The translations under genes were made by a program, and so were the position numbers. From the NCBI RefSeq assembly GCF_025655475.1, contig NZ_JAHTIK010000001.1:7089174-7153173 (forward strand): 64,000 bases of DNA. The letters run 5' to 3'. Within the stretch, counting starts at the first letter, position 1, and each line of letters starts with the position of its first letter. This document shows positions 15,242 through 24,441 of this stretch, in pieces. The stretch is from Kitasatospora sp. DSM 101779. GTDB taxonomy: Bacteria; Actinomycetota; Actinomycetes; Streptomycetales; Streptomycetaceae. A model generated the notes under the pieces. The model saw only the letters and a list, made by a program, of their open reading frames with translations, did no database searches and was not told the origin of the DNA.

Positions 15242-16056
15242 GCGCCCGCGCGCACGTCAGGCTGCTCACCGCCGACCCGGAGCATCCGCTGCTGGCCGCC
15301 ACCGCGGCCCTGCTGCGCGCCGAGGGACACACGGTCGACAGCCAGCACCCGGACGGCCCGGAGCGGGCCGGCCGGCCGGACGTCTGCCTGCTCAAGGCCC
15401 GCACCCCGCAGGCGCTCGCCCTCGCCGGCCGCCTGGAGGAGCGCGGCGTACCGGTGCTGAACCCGGTAGCCGCCACGGCGTTCTGCCAGGACCGGCAGCG
15501 GATGGCCGACCTGGCCCTGGCGGCCGGCCTGCCCTTCGCACCGACCAGGACGGTCGACCTCGCCGACCTGGCGGAACGGGCCGTCGACGAACCGGTGGTG
15601 GTGAAGAGCCTGCACAGCCGCCGGGGCGACCTGGTCGCGGCCGTCCGCGACACCGCCACGGCCCGCCGGCTCGCCGAACTGTGGCCCGGGGAACCGGTGG
15701 TCGTCCAGCCGCTGGCCCGCAACGACGGCTGGGACCACAAGCTCTGGGCCGTCGACGGCCGGCTCTTCGCCGAGCGCCGCCGCTCCGAACTCGCCGCGCC
15801 GGCCGCCGTCGCACGGGAGGAACTGCCGGTCGCCGCAGTGCCGGACGGCTGGCCGGAGCTGGTCCGCACCGCGGGCGAGGTCTTCGGGCTCCAGGTGTAC
15901 GGGGTCGACATCCTCGACACTCCCGACGGGCCGCTGATCGTCGACGTCAACGCCTTCCCCGGCATCCGCGGCCAGGAGGGCGCCCCCGGGGCACTCGCCG
16001 CCCTCGCCACGGCCGCCGCCGCGGGCCGGCGCCTCTCGGGAACCCGGGCCGCCTAG
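15238..16056 (+). CDS. ATP-grasp ligase, second of a coupled pair
   Basis: A 272-residue ATP-grasp protein translated from the GTG that overlaps the TGA of the upstream ligase. It shares the fold (EPVVVKSLHSRRGDLV, EPVVVQPLARNDGWDHKLW, LIVDVNAFPGIRG) but is clearly divergent. It keeps the closing acidic-Asn motif DVNAFPG needed for Mg-ATP. The N-terminal domain (RLLTADPEHPLLAATAALL) resembles a nucleotide-sugar or RimK-type pre-ATP-grasp domain. The two enzymes may act successively on one substrate or form a heterodimer; both ideas are inference. Confidence 0.8.
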   Translation: MSARAHVRLLTADPEHPLLAATAALLRAEGHTVDSQHPDGPERAGRPDVCLLKARTPQALALAGRLEERGVPVLNPVAATAFCQDRQRMADLALAAGLPFAPTRTVDLADLAERAVDEPVVVKSLHSRRGDLVAAVRDTATARRLAELWPGEPVVVQPLARNDGWDHKLWAVDGRLFAERRRSELAAPAAVAREELPVAAVPDGWPELVRTAGEVFGLQVYGVDILDTPDGPLIVDVNAFPGIRGQEGAPGALAALATAAAAGRRLSGTRAA

Positions 16057-16132
16057 CGAAGGGCTTACGCGGAGACGTCCGAGCCCCGCCGTGTGCCTGA
16101 CGGCCGGGCAGCTCCGCCGGGGCGGGGTGCCC

Positions 16133-16411
16133 TCACCAGGTGGTCGGGCGGACCTCGAAGCCGGTCAGGCCCTCCGGAGGTTCCTCGGAGATCCGGCGCT
16201 CCTCGACCACCGCGCGGCTCGGGCCGCGCCCGCACCACTCCACCAGGCGCTCGACCGCCGACGGCTCGCCCTCGAAGACGGCCTCGACCCGCCCGTCCGG
16301 CAGGTTCCGCACCCAGCCGGAGACACCGGCCGCGACGGCCTGCTGCCGGCAGGTGTCGCGGAAGAAGACGCCCTGCACCACCCCGGCCACCATCACACGT
16401 CTACGGATCAC
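16133..16411 (-). CDS. acyP: Acylphosphatase
   Basis: A 92-residue protein matching the whole acylphosphatase family length. The phosphate-binding loop and catalytic Arg are in VVQGVFFRDTCRQ, and the substrate Asn in GWVRNLPDGRVEAVFEG. It hydrolyses carboxyl-phosphate bonds. It is convergent with the ATP-grasp pair, whose reaction type passes through acylphosphates; that link is suggestive only. The start at 16411 is the first Met before the family's opening strand. Confidence 0.93.
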   Translation of the reverse strand: MIRRRVMVAGVVQGVFFRDTCRQQAVAAGVSGWVRNLPDGRVEAVFEGEPSAVERLVEWCGRGPSRAVVEERRISEEPPEGLTGFEVRPTTW

Positions 16412-16643
16412 GCCTGCCAGGTATACCCGATCCCGGACGGCGACCGCGGTGCCGCCGCGCCGCGTGCGGGGGCCGGGGAGGCCGACGTTCCGTCAGGGGC
16501 GGCCCCGCGCAAGGCCGCCGCCGGACCGCGGAATTCCGGCCGGTCGATTCGATCCGTTCTCGGAAATTGTCCGGGACGTGATCCCAAATTCACCCGGGCG
16601 GTGCCGGGCGAACGGGAATGAAACGCCGCCGGGAAAGGCAAAA

Positions 16644-16674
16644 GGCCGGGGCAGCCGATACGGCTGCCCCGGCC
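16644..16674 (-). terminator. Rho-independent terminator of the DUF805 gene
   Basis: A perfect 13-base stem (GGCCGGGGCAGCC, 16644-16656, with 16662-16674) and 5-base loop, followed on the minus strand by TTTT. It lies 24 bases past the stop codon of the gene at 16699-17055. Confidence 0.85.
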
Positions 16675-16698
16675 CGTTCGTCGGTGCAGGTGGTGGGA

Positions 16699-17055
16699 TC
16701 AGGCCACGGCCGGGCTGAGCTTGGGGTTCGGGCCGTAGGAGTTGGCCTCGGACTGGCCCTCGGTCGCGGCGAAGACGATGAGGACGATCGCGCCGATCAG
16801 CGGGATGAGTCCGATCAGCAGCCACCAGCCGGGGCGGCCGGTGTCGTGCAGGCGGCGGACGGTCACGGCGAGGCTGGGGACCAGCACCGCGAGGCCGTAG
16901 AGCGCGGTGAGCAGCGAGGTGTCCAGCAGGTTGCCGACGATCGCCAGGACGACGTAGATCGCGAAGTTGACCAGGGCGAACATCCAGTATTCCTTGCGGC
17001 GTGCCCGGCCGCCGAAACCCGCGTAATTCTTGAGCACAGCCAAGTACCAGTCCAC
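16699..17055 (-). CDS. DUF805 small membrane protein
   Basis: A 118-residue integral membrane protein with the DUF805 signature: FGGRARRKEYWMFALVN, then LAVTVRRLHDTGRPGWW, and a last hydrophobic helix LIGLIPLIGAIVLIVF. Three to four helices are predicted. Function of the family is unknown. The GTG at 17055 begins the canonical opening VDWYLAVLKNYAGF; AGGGA lies upstream. It is monocistronic, bounded by a strong terminator and a divergent FUSC gene. Confidence 0.88.
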   Translation of the reverse strand: MDWYLAVLKNYAGFGGRARRKEYWMFALVNFAIYVVLAIVGNLLDTSLLTALYGLAVLVPSLAVTVRRLHDTGRPGWWLLIGLIPLIGAIVLIVFAATEGQSEANSYGPNPKLSPAVA

Positions 17056-17266
17056 GTCAGTTGTCCCTGTTTCCGTACCGATTGGGTTGGGGGGAATGTA
17101 GTGGTGGGGGTGATGGGCGGTCAAGAACTTTTTCACCGGGTGGGGGAAGCATTTCGATCCGGCCCGACACTCGGCTGTAACCCGGTCGCAGCGGCCCCGA
17201 CAAACGGCCCGACTAGGCTGGTGGCACACCCGTCACAGGCCCACCCCCCGTACCCCGAGGAGGACC

Positions 17267-19201
17267 GTGCGCCGCCCCCAGCCGCACCCCGCGGCCGCAC
17301 CCGGCTGGCTGCTCCACCCGCTGCGCTGGCAGCGCGGACCGGTGCCGTGGGCGGCGGTCGCGCGGGGCGCGCTGGGCATGGGCCCGGTGCTGGCGGTGTG
17401 CCTGGCCGCCGGGCAGCCGCAGGCCGGAGTGCTGGCCGGGCTCGGGGCGATGTTCGCGAGCATCAACGACCGTCCGGGCACCTGGCGCAGCGGGGTGCTG
17501 CACATGGCCGTCCCCGCCCTCGCCGGCGCACTCGGGCTGCTGGTCGGGCAGAGCGCCGGGGCCGGCACCCGGGTGCTGCCGGTGCTCGCCCTGGTGGGGC
17601 TGGTGTCGGGCGCGGTCAGCGTGGCCGGCCCGGTCTGGTCGCTGGCCGGCCTGCAACTGCTGGTGCTGACCGCGGTCGGCGGCGGCATGCAGCTCACCGT
17701 CCCCGCCTGGCTCGGCGCCTCGGCGTTCCTGGCCGGGGCCGGCTGGCTGCTGCTGCTCCGCCTGACGGTGCGCCGGCCCGGCCGCCGACTGCACGACGAG
17801 CGGGCCGCCGTCGCCGGTGTGTACGACGCGCTCGCCGACGCACTGGAGGCGGTCGGCACACCCGCCGCCGAACCGGCCCGCCGCGCGCTGACCGCCGCCC
17901 TCGACCGGGCGGACGAAGCCCTGCGGCTGCGGGCACTGATCCGGCTGCCGCTGCCGGGCCGCCCCGCGGCCGACCTGCGGCTCGCCGCCCGGCTCGGCAC
18001 GGCCGCGGCGCTCTGCGAGGCCAGTGTCGCCCTGCTGTGGGAGGGCGAGCCGCTGCCGGCCAGGATCGCCGACGGGCCGCGCCGCCTGGCGGAGGCCGTC
18101 CGCGGCGACACCGCCCCCGGCGCGCTGCCCGCACCGGTCTCCGACACCCCGGCGCGCAGCGCCTTCGACCGCGCCGTCCTGGAGGCCGGCGTCGCCTTCG
18201 GCACGGCCGCCCCCGCGGCACCCCCGCATCCGGCCCGCCGCCCGCTGGTGCATCCGGCCGGCCCCGCGGGCCGCGAGTACGGGCTGCGGGTGGCCGCGTG
18301 CGTGAGCGTCAGCACCGCCGTCGCCCTGCTGCTGCACACCGGCCACTGGTACTGGCTGCCGGCGACCGCGGCCTTCCTGGTGAAGCCCGACCTCGGGCCG
18401 CTGTTCTCGCGAGTGGTGAGCCGGTTCGTCGGCACCGCCGCCGGGGTGCTGGCCTTCGTTCCGCTCGCCGGCCTGCTCACCGGCCGGTGGTGGCCGGCCG
18501 CGGCGGTGGCCCTCGGCGGCGCGCTGGTGCCGCTCGCCGTTCGGCACTTCGCCCTGCAGACGGCCGTGGTCACGGTGACCGTGCTGACCTTCGTCTCGGT
18601 CGGCGGCGACCGGCAGGCCGCGGCCTCCCGGCTGGCCGACACCGCCGTCGCCTGCCTGCTGGTGCTGCTCGTCGGCCACCTGCCGAGACTCGCCGACACC
18701 CAGGCGCGGGTCGGCCACCGCTCCGCGCACGCGCTCCGGCACACCCGCCGATACCTGCAGCACGTCCTGGCCGCCGGGCCGGCCGACCCTGCCGGGCACC
18801 CCGCCGAGCAGCGGCACGAGCAGCCCGCTGAGCAGCGGGCCGAACTGCGCCGCGCCGCCTACCAGGCACTCGCCGAGGCGCGGACGGCCGCCGAGACCGC
18901 CGCTGCCGAACTGCACACCGGCCGCGGCCCGGACTGGCTGCGCGTCACCACCGGTGCGGAACGGATCGTCGACGCGGCCACCGCCTGCGCCGTGCGGCTG
19001 GAACACGGCGCCGCCCGGCCGGCCGCCCCCGCGGCCCGGCAGGTCGCCGACGCCCTGGACGCCGTCGCCGACGCCCTCGACGGCCGCACTGCCGCACCCG
19101 GCCGCCGCCCGGCCCTCGCCGACCTGCCGCCCGACTGCCTGACCCTCAACGACATCGTCACCGAACTCCGCCGCATCCGGACCCTCGCCACCGCGGCCTG
19201 A
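17267..19201 (+). CDS. FUSC-family (fusaric acid resistance-like) membrane protein
   Basis: A 644-residue protein with two sets of membrane helices (about 30-165 and 340-485), each followed by a cytoplasmic helical region, the layout of FUSC/YccS-type proteins. The second block has GHWYWLPATAAFLVKPDLGP and FVGTAAGVLAFVPLAGL, characteristic of the FUSC core. The family is linked to efflux of aromatic acids or to envelope functions, but no partner subunit is encoded here. The GTG start has GAGGAGG just upstream. The C-terminal 150 residues are Ala-rich helix. Confidence 0.8.
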   Translation: MRRPQPHPAAAPGWLLHPLRWQRGPVPWAAVARGALGMGPVLAVCLAAGQPQAGVLAGLGAMFASINDRPGTWRSGVLHMAVPALAGALGLLVGQSAGAGTRVLPVLALVGLVSGAVSVAGPVWSLAGLQLLVLTAVGGGMQLTVPAWLGASAFLAGAGWLLLLRLTVRRPGRRLHDERAAVAGVYDALADALEAVGTPAAEPARRALTAALDRADEALRLRALIRLPLPGRPAADLRLAARLGTAAALCEASVALLWEGEPLPARIADGPRRLAEAVRGDTAPGALPAPVSDTPARSAFDRAVLEAGVAFGTAAPAAPPHPARRPLVHPAGPAGREYGLRVAACVSVSTAVALLLHTGHWYWLPATAAFLVKPDLGPLFSRVVSRFVGTAAGVLAFVPLAGLLTGRWWPAAAVALGGALVPLAVRHFALQTAVVTVTVLTFVSVGGDRQAAASRLADTAVACLLVLLVGHLPRLADTQARVGHRSAHALRHTRRYLQHVLAAGPADPAGHPAEQRHEQPAEQRAELRRAAYQALAEARTAAETAAAELHTGRGPDWLRVTTGAERIVDAATACAVRLEHGAARPAAPAARQVADALDAVADALDGRTAAPGRRPALADLPPDCLTLNDIVTELRRIRTLATAA

Positions 19202-19449
19202 CGCCCCGACGGCCACCGGGCCAGGCAAGGTCCGAGCGAGAGGGCCCGGGCCCGCCGCACCCCGGCGGCGGCCGGCCCCGGCCCGGGCGCTAGCATGCGG
19301 CACGAACACGCCCGATCCCGGCCGGACCGGCGGAAATCCTCCCGGGTAGCCGCTCTCACCTGCGGATCGGTGCCGTCCCCCGGCGGTCAGCGGCGACCGC
19401 CCACCGATCCAGCGAAGCCGCCGCCCGGTGGCGGACCACGGAGCCCCTC

Positions 19450-20697
19450 ATGCGCCCAGCGCCGCCCGCCGATCGGACGAGATCCCCGCGAGGGGGCCCG
19501 GCGCTCGTCGCCCTCGCCGTCACCGCCTTCGCCATCGGCACCACCGAGTTCGCCGCGATGGGGCTGCTGCCGCAGATCGCCGACGGACTGCACGTCTCGA
19601 TCCCGCGGGCCGGCTGGCTGGTCTCGCTGTACGCGCTCGGCGTGGTGATCGGTGCGCCGCTGCTCACCGCCCTGTGCGCCCGGCTGCCGCGCAAGGCCGT
19701 GCTGGTCGGCCTGACGGGCCTGTTCACGGTCGGCAACCTGCTCTGCGCGATCGCCCCGAACTTCGCCTTCCTCGCGGCCGCCCGGCTGATCACCGGCCTG
19801 CCGCACGGCGCCTTCTTCGGTGCCGGCGCGGTCGCCGCCGCCGAACTCGCCGCCCCGCACCTGCGGGCCCGCGCGGTCTCCGTGATGTTCTCCGGCCTCA
19901 CGGTCGCCAACATCCTCGGCGTGCCCGCCGCCACCCTGCTCGGCCAGCAGCTCGGCTGGCGGGCCGCGATGCTCGTGGTCGTGGCGATCGGCGGGCTCGG
20001 CGCCGCCGCGATCGCCCGTTTCGTCCCGCCGTTGCCCAGCCACCCGCAGGCCGGCCTGCGACACGAGCTCTCCGCCTTCCGCAGCGGGCAGCTCTGGCTC
20101 GCCCTGGCCACCGTCGTCGTCGGCTGCGCCGGCCTGTTCGCCTGCTACAGCTATATCACCCCGCTGCTGACCGAGGTCGCGGGCTTCGGGGACGGCTCGG
20201 TGACCCTGGTGCTCGCCCTGTTCGGGGTCGGCTTCACCATCGGCAACGCGCTCGGCGGGTGGGCCGCGGACCGGGCGCTGCGGCCGAGCATCTGCGCGGC
20301 CTTCCTGCTGATGGCGCTGGCCCTGGGCGTCTTCGCGGTGACCGCGCACGCCCGGTGGTCGGCGGCCGTCACGGTGGTGCTGATCGGCGTCTTCGGGTTC
20401 GCGGTGGTGCCGACCGTGCAGACCCTGGTGCTGCAGAAGGCCAGGAACGCGCCCACGCTCGCCTCCGCCACCGTGCAGGGCGCCTTCAACCTCGGCAACG
20501 CCCAGGGCGCCTGGCTCGGCGGCCTGGCGTTGAGCGTGGGCTGGGGCTGGACCTCGCCCACCCTGGTCGGCGCGGCGCTCGCGCTGGCCGGTTGTGCGAT
20601 CGCCACGGTCTCCTGGGCGGTGGACCGCCGCGCCGGCGGACCGGCTGCGGCGGTCGCCGGTGCGGTGGTCGAGGCGCCGCAGCCGGTACCGAACTGA
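19450..20697 (+). CDS. MFS transporter, DHA1 (drug:H+ antiporter) type
   Basis: A 415-residue transporter with about 12 predicted helices. Motifs include AFAIGTTEFAAMGLLPQIA in helix 1, ARLPRKAVLVG in the helix 2-3 loop, and RLITGLPHGAFFGAGAVAA, all typical of the AraJ/YdhP/Cmx group that exports sugars, chloramphenicol-like drugs or purines. A GGAG precedes the ATG. It is a single gene convergent with the ferredoxin-P450 operon. Substrate cannot be told from sequence. Confidence 0.88.
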   Translation: MRPAPPADRTRSPRGGPALVALAVTAFAIGTTEFAAMGLLPQIADGLHVSIPRAGWLVSLYALGVVIGAPLLTALCARLPRKAVLVGLTGLFTVGNLLCAIAPNFAFLAAARLITGLPHGAFFGAGAVAAAELAAPHLRARAVSVMFSGLTVANILGVPAATLLGQQLGWRAAMLVVVAIGGLGAAAIARFVPPLPSHPQAGLRHELSAFRSGQLWLALATVVVGCAGLFACYSYITPLLTEVAGFGDGSVTLVLALFGVGFTIGNALGGWAADRALRPSICAAFLLMALALGVFAVTAHARWSAAVTVVLIGVFGFAVVPTVQTLVLQKARNAPTLASATVQGAFNLGNAQGAWLGGLALSVGWGWTSPTLVGAALALAGCAIATVSWAVDRRAGGPAAAVAGAVVEAPQPVPN

Positions 20698-20703
20698 CGG
20701 CCC

Positions 20704-20731
20704 GCCGGGGCCCGGACGTGCCGGGGCCCGG
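20704..20731. terminator. Possible bidirectional terminator (imperfect hairpin)
   Basis: GCCGGGGCCCGG occurs twice (20704-20715 and 20720-20731) and the GGGCCC-centred copies can pair with one bulged G. It lies in the 61-base gap between convergent genes. Confidence 0.35.
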
Positions 20732-20758
20732 CAGTACCGCTCACCTGCCTCCGCCCGT

Positions 20759-21013
20759 TCAGTCGAGCGGCGCGACCAGTTCGCCGGTTGCCGCGAGGTG
20801 CACCGTCAGTGCCTCGGTCGGGCACATCTCGGCGGCCTCGGTCAGCCGCTCGGAGGCCTCGGCCCGGGCGTGCCGGGGCACCGCCCGGCCGTCCGGACCG
20901 AGCAGGACGTCCGCCGGGGCCGCCGCCGCGCACAGCCCGGTGCCGACGCAGCGGATCCGGTCCACCCGCACCTCGAGACCGCCCGCGGTTCCGTCCCCCG
21001 CCCCGGCGCTCAC
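20759..21013 (-). CDS. [3Fe-4S] ferredoxin, P450 partner
   Basis: An 84-residue ferredoxin with the actinomycete P450-type pattern: RCVGTGLC (Cys-x5-Cys, no fourth ligand) and MCPTEAL near the end, giving three cysteines for a [3Fe-4S] cluster. It would carry electrons from a reductase to the P450 encoded directly upstream. The GTG start at 21013 overlaps the P450 stop codon by four bases (GTGA), so the two are translationally coupled. No ferredoxin reductase gene is nearby. Confidence 0.92.
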   Translation of the reverse strand: MSAGAGDGTAGGLEVRVDRIRCVGTGLCAAAAPADVLLGPDGRAVPRHARAEASERLTEAAEMCPTEALTVHLAATGELVAPLD

Positions 21014-22212
21014 CAGGCGACCGTCAGCCGCAGCGGGCTGCGGGTGAGCAGGCCGCGCCGCCACTCGATCGCGTCCGGCGCATCGACCAGGCGCAGGGCC
21101 GGGAAGCGGCGGGCCAGCCCGTGCAGGGCGAGTTCCAGCTCCATCCGGGCGAGCCAGGCACCGAGGCAGTGGTGCGGGCCGGCGCCGAAGGTCAGGCTGG
21201 GCGTGTCGAGCGGATCGAACAGCGGGATGCCGTCGGGGTAGACCGCCGGGTCGTGGTTGGCCGTGCGGGCGTCCGCGGCGACCACACTGCCGGCCGGGAT
21301 CAGCACCCCGCCGATCTCCACGTCCTCGACCGCGCGGCGCAGCAGGCCGGGCGCCGTCTCCTGGTCGCCGAGCGGCACCGCGCGCAGCAGCTGCTCGGCC
21401 GCCGCGGCCGCGTCCGCCTCGCTGCCGCCGATCCGGGCCCAGCCGTCGGCGCCGTCGGAGAGCAGGTAGACCAGGGCGTTGCCGAGCGAGGTCATGGTGG
21501 TCTCGTGCCCTGCCACGACCAGGCCGCAGACCAGGGAGACCAGTTGGGCCTCGGTGACGCCCTCGGTGCGGTCGGCGGCCTCGACCAGGCTGCTCACCAG
21601 GTCCTCGCCCGGGTCCTTGCGCCGCTCGTCGACGAGCTGCTGCCCGAACCGGCCGAACTCCTGCATGGCCTGCTGGATCTCCTCCGCGGTGTACGCGGTG
21701 GCCGACAGCGCGTGGTCGCTCCAGCGGCCGAGCCGCTCGTGGTCCAGGCCGTCCAGGCCCATCAGCCGGCTGATCACCGCGATCGGTAGCGAACGGCTGA
21801 ACGCGCCGACCACGTCGGCGGGGGAGCCGGCCGCCTCCAGGCCGTCCAGCAGGTCCTCCACCACCGAGCCCACCCAGGGGCGCCAGCGGGCGATCGACCG
21901 CGGGGTGAAGGCGCGCTGCACGGTGCGGCGCAGCCGCTGGTGCTCCTCGCCGTCGAGGTTGAGCATGGCCTGCGGGTCGTCCAGCAGGTTCGGCACCAGG
22001 GTGGTGGCGGGGGCGTCGGGGGAGAACAGCGAGGCCCGGTCGAAGCGCGGGTCGGCGAGCAGCCTGCGGACGTCGGCGTGCCGGGTCACCACCCAGACGG
22101 GCGTGCCGGTGGGCAGGGCGGCCAGCCGGGGCGGGCCGGGTTCGGCGTGGCGCAGGCAGTGCAGCGGGACGAGGGCGGGCATGTCGGGGGCCGCGGGGTG
22201 CGCGGTGGTCAT
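21010..22212 (-). CDS. Cytochrome P450 (bacterial class I)
   Basis: A 400-residue soluble P450. The oxygen-activation helix is VAGHETTMTS (about 233-242) and the haem loop is FGAGPHHCLG with ligand Cys349. The K-helix segment reads AAEQLLRAVPLG: aligned with the common AVEELLR, the invariant ExxR glutamate appears as Gln274 (QLLR), a rare deviation. It should hydroxylate or otherwise oxidise a small molecule, using the coupled ferredoxin. The ATG at 22212 follows CTGGAGG with 5-base spacing. No biosynthetic cluster surrounds it. Confidence 0.92.
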   Translation of the reverse strand: MTTAHPAAPDMPALVPLHCLRHAEPGPPRLAALPTGTPVWVVTRHADVRRLLADPRFDRASLFSPDAPATTLVPNLLDDPQAMLNLDGEEHQRLRRTVQRAFTPRSIARWRPWVGSVVEDLLDGLEAAGSPADVVGAFSRSLPIAVISRLMGLDGLDHERLGRWSDHALSATAYTAEEIQQAMQEFGRFGQQLVDERRKDPGEDLVSSLVEAADRTEGVTEAQLVSLVCGLVVAGHETTMTSLGNALVYLLSDGADGWARIGGSEADAAAAAEQLLRAVPLGDQETAPGLLRRAVEDVEIGGVLIPAGSVVAADARTANHDPAVYPDGIPLFDPLDTPSLTFGAGPHHCLGAWLARMELELALHGLARRFPALRLVDAPDAIEWRRGLLTRSPLRLTVAW

Positions 22213-22432
22213 CCGGTCCTCCAGGCGTCGGCGCCCGGGCGTCCGTCTGCGCGCACCGCAGGCGGACGCGTGGGTCCGGGCGTTCACTCGTGCAGGTGTG
22301 CGGTCGGCGGGCGTGCGGGCGCCGCGGCCGCGGCACCCGTCCCGACACCCGACCGTACGGGTACGACGGACGCGCCGGAAGGACACGAATCGGCCATCGG
22401 AGGACCGGAGTCCGCCGATGGCCGACGGTGTC

Positions 22433-23860
22433 TCAGATGCCGGTCTCCGCGGGCAGCCGGCCGGACCGGACGGCGGTCAGCAGCTCGGCGTGGTCGGCCT
22501 CGCTGCGGTCCGCGTAGGCGACGGCGAAGCCCGCCATCGCCACGTCCAGTTCCTCGCTCTTGCCGCAGTACCCGGCGAGGACCGCGGCGTCCGCGGTGTG
22601 GGTGTGCGCCCGGGCGAGCAGCGCGCCGGTCAGCCGGCCGTAGTCGTCCAGCTGGTCGGGGCGCAGTGCCGCCGGGTCGACGCTGCCCTTGCGGTTGCGG
22701 AACTGCCGCACCTGGTAGGGGAGTCCGTCGACGGTCGTCCAGCCCATCAGCACGTCGCTGACCACCTGGATGCGGCGCTGGCCGAGCACCACCCGCTGGC
22801 CCTCGTGGACCGGCATGCCGGAGACCGCGAAGCCGGCCCGGGCCAGGTGCGGCAGCAGCACCGAGGGCCGTGCCTCCTTCACCTGCAGCACCAGCGGCTG
22901 CTCGCGCTGGTCGACCAGCAGCACCACGTACGCCCGGGTGCCGACACTGCCGGTGCCGACGATCCGGAACGCCACGTCCTGGACGCTGTACCGGCTCAGC
23001 AGCGGCTGCATCTCCGGCGCCACGGTCGACAGGTAGGCCGCCAGCGAGCCCGCCACCGCGGCGGTCTCGGCCTCCGGCACCCGGCTGAGCACCGGCGGCG
23101 CGGGGGTGAACCGCCAGCCGCCGTCCTCCTGACGGACCGTCGACTTCGCGGCGAAGCGGGCACTGGTGTTGCGCAGCGCCTTCTCCGCCACCGATTCCAG
23201 CACCCCGGCCAGGTCGTGCGCCTCGGCGAAGGCGACGAGGTGCTCGTCGGCGATCGCGTTCCAGGCGTCCAGCGCGGGCAGCTTCGTCAGCTTGCGCACC
23301 GTCTTGCGGTACGAGGACGAGGCGTGGAACGCCGCCTGCCGGCAGACGTCCTCCGAGGCGCCCGCCTGGCGGCCGGCCAGCACCAGGCTCGCCGCGAGCC
23401 GCTTCAGGTCCCATTCCCACGGACCGGGCGCGGTCTCGTCGAAGTCGTTGATGTCGATCACCAGCCGGCCGCGGGCGTCGCCGTAGAGGCCGAAATTCGC
23501 CGCGTGCGCGTCACCGCAGAGCTGCGCGACCACGCCCGACACCGGGGTGTCCGCCAGATCGTGGGCCATCAGCCCGGCCGAACCGCGCAGGAAGGCGAAC
23601 GGCGAGGCCGCCATCCGCCCCACTCTTATCGGCACCAGGTGCGCCAGACGCCCGACGTTGGCCTCGTCCACCGCCTCGGCCACGGTCGGCCGGTCGGCCG
23701 ACACCTCGAAGCGGGCGTGCGCCGCCCGCGGAGCCCGCTCGCGCAGCGCCCTGCCGCGCTGCTTGCCGTCCACCTGCGGGGGCCACGGCGCGAAGCCCGG
23801 TACCGCCTGTCCCAAGATCGCCCCACCCGCCGTCTGTTCGGCCAACCCTGCCACCGGCAC
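22433..23860 (-). CDS. DUF2252 family protein
   Basis: A 475-residue soluble protein of the DUF2252 family, common in actinomycetes. Distinctive blocks are QLCGDAHAANFG, DINDFDETAPGPWEWDLKRL and QVVSDVLMGWT; the HxxNFG and DFDE segments recall the catalytic and metal-binding loops of aminoglycoside/choline-kinase-like folds, so a phosphotransferase-like fold is suspected. Function is unknown. The GTG at 23860 follows AGGAG with 5-base spacing. Divergent from the FMN-binding protein gene. Confidence 0.87.
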   Translation of the reverse strand: MPVAGLAEQTAGGAILGQAVPGFAPWPPQVDGKQRGRALRERAPRAAHARFEVSADRPTVAEAVDEANVGRLAHLVPIRVGRMAASPFAFLRGSAGLMAHDLADTPVSGVVAQLCGDAHAANFGLYGDARGRLVIDINDFDETAPGPWEWDLKRLAASLVLAGRQAGASEDVCRQAAFHASSSYRKTVRKLTKLPALDAWNAIADEHLVAFAEAHDLAGVLESVAEKALRNTSARFAAKSTVRQEDGGWRFTPAPPVLSRVPEAETAAVAGSLAAYLSTVAPEMQPLLSRYSVQDVAFRIVGTGSVGTRAYVVLLVDQREQPLVLQVKEARPSVLLPHLARAGFAVSGMPVHEGQRVVLGQRRIQVVSDVLMGWTTVDGLPYQVRQFRNRKGSVDPAALRPDQLDDYGRLTGALLARAHTHTADAAVLAGYCGKSEELDVAMAGFAVAYADRSEADHAELLTAVRSGRLPAETGI

Positions 23861-23961
23861 TCCGTCTCCTCTGGCTGATCACGCTACTGCAGCCCAGCAC
23901 GCTACCGCCGGAGGCTCCCCGGCAGGCAGCGGGGATGTCCCGGGTCCGTAACATGCAGGTC

Positions 23962-24363
23962 ATGGCCCATGACCTGCGCGCGCTCGACGACGCCTACCTC
24001 GCCTTCTGGCGCGAGTACCAGCTGTGCACCTTCACCACGCTGCGACCGGACGGCACGCCGCACGTGGTGCCGGTCGGTGCCACCTTCGACCCGGAGACGC
24101 TCACCGCCCGGGTGATCAGCAGCCGGACGAGCCGCAAGGTCCGCAACGTGGTCGAGGCCGGGCCGGACGGCGCCCGGGTGGCGCTCTGCCAGGTCGACCG
24201 GGCCCGCTGGGCGACGCTGGAGGGTGTGGCGACGGTCAGCCAGGACCCGGAGAGGGTGGCCGAAGGGGTTGCCCGCTACACCGAGCGCTACCGCCCGCCG
24301 CGGGTGAACCCGGACCGCGTGGTGATCGAGATCCGGGTCGACCGCGCCCTCGGCCGCGCCTGA
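23962..24363 (+). CDS. PPOX-class FMN/F420-dependent oxidoreductase family protein
   Basis: A 133-residue split-barrel flavin/deazaflavin protein. The opening LDDAYLAFWREYQLCTFTTL, the RPDGTPHVVPVGATFD strand pair and the RTSRKVRNV phosphate-binding stretch match the pyridoxamine-5-phosphate-oxidase-like family that in actinobacteria often uses F420. Likely a dimeric reductase of unknown substrate. The ATG at 23962 is preferred by family alignment; in-frame ATGs at 23935 and 23953 are alternatives. Confidence 0.82.
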   Translation: MAHDLRALDDAYLAFWREYQLCTFTTLRPDGTPHVVPVGATFDPETLTARVISSRTSRKVRNVVEAGPDGARVALCQVDRARWATLEGVATVSQDPERVAEGVARYTERYRPPRVNPDRVVIEIRVDRALGRA

Positions 24364-24385
24364 GCGTCTCTCCTCCGGCAACGCG

Positions 24386-24427
24386 CCGCGCCCCGCCCGC
24401 CCGGCGAACCGGGAGAGCGGGGCGCGG
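24386..24427. terminator. Bidirectional terminator between convergent genes
   Basis: CCGCGCCCCGC (24386-24396) pairs perfectly with GCGGGGCGCGG (24417-24427); the loop holds a second hairpin CCGG-CGAA-CCGG. It ends both the FMN-protein gene and the M4 protease gene. Confidence 0.75.
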
Positions 24428-24441
24428 AGCTGCTCGGAGGG

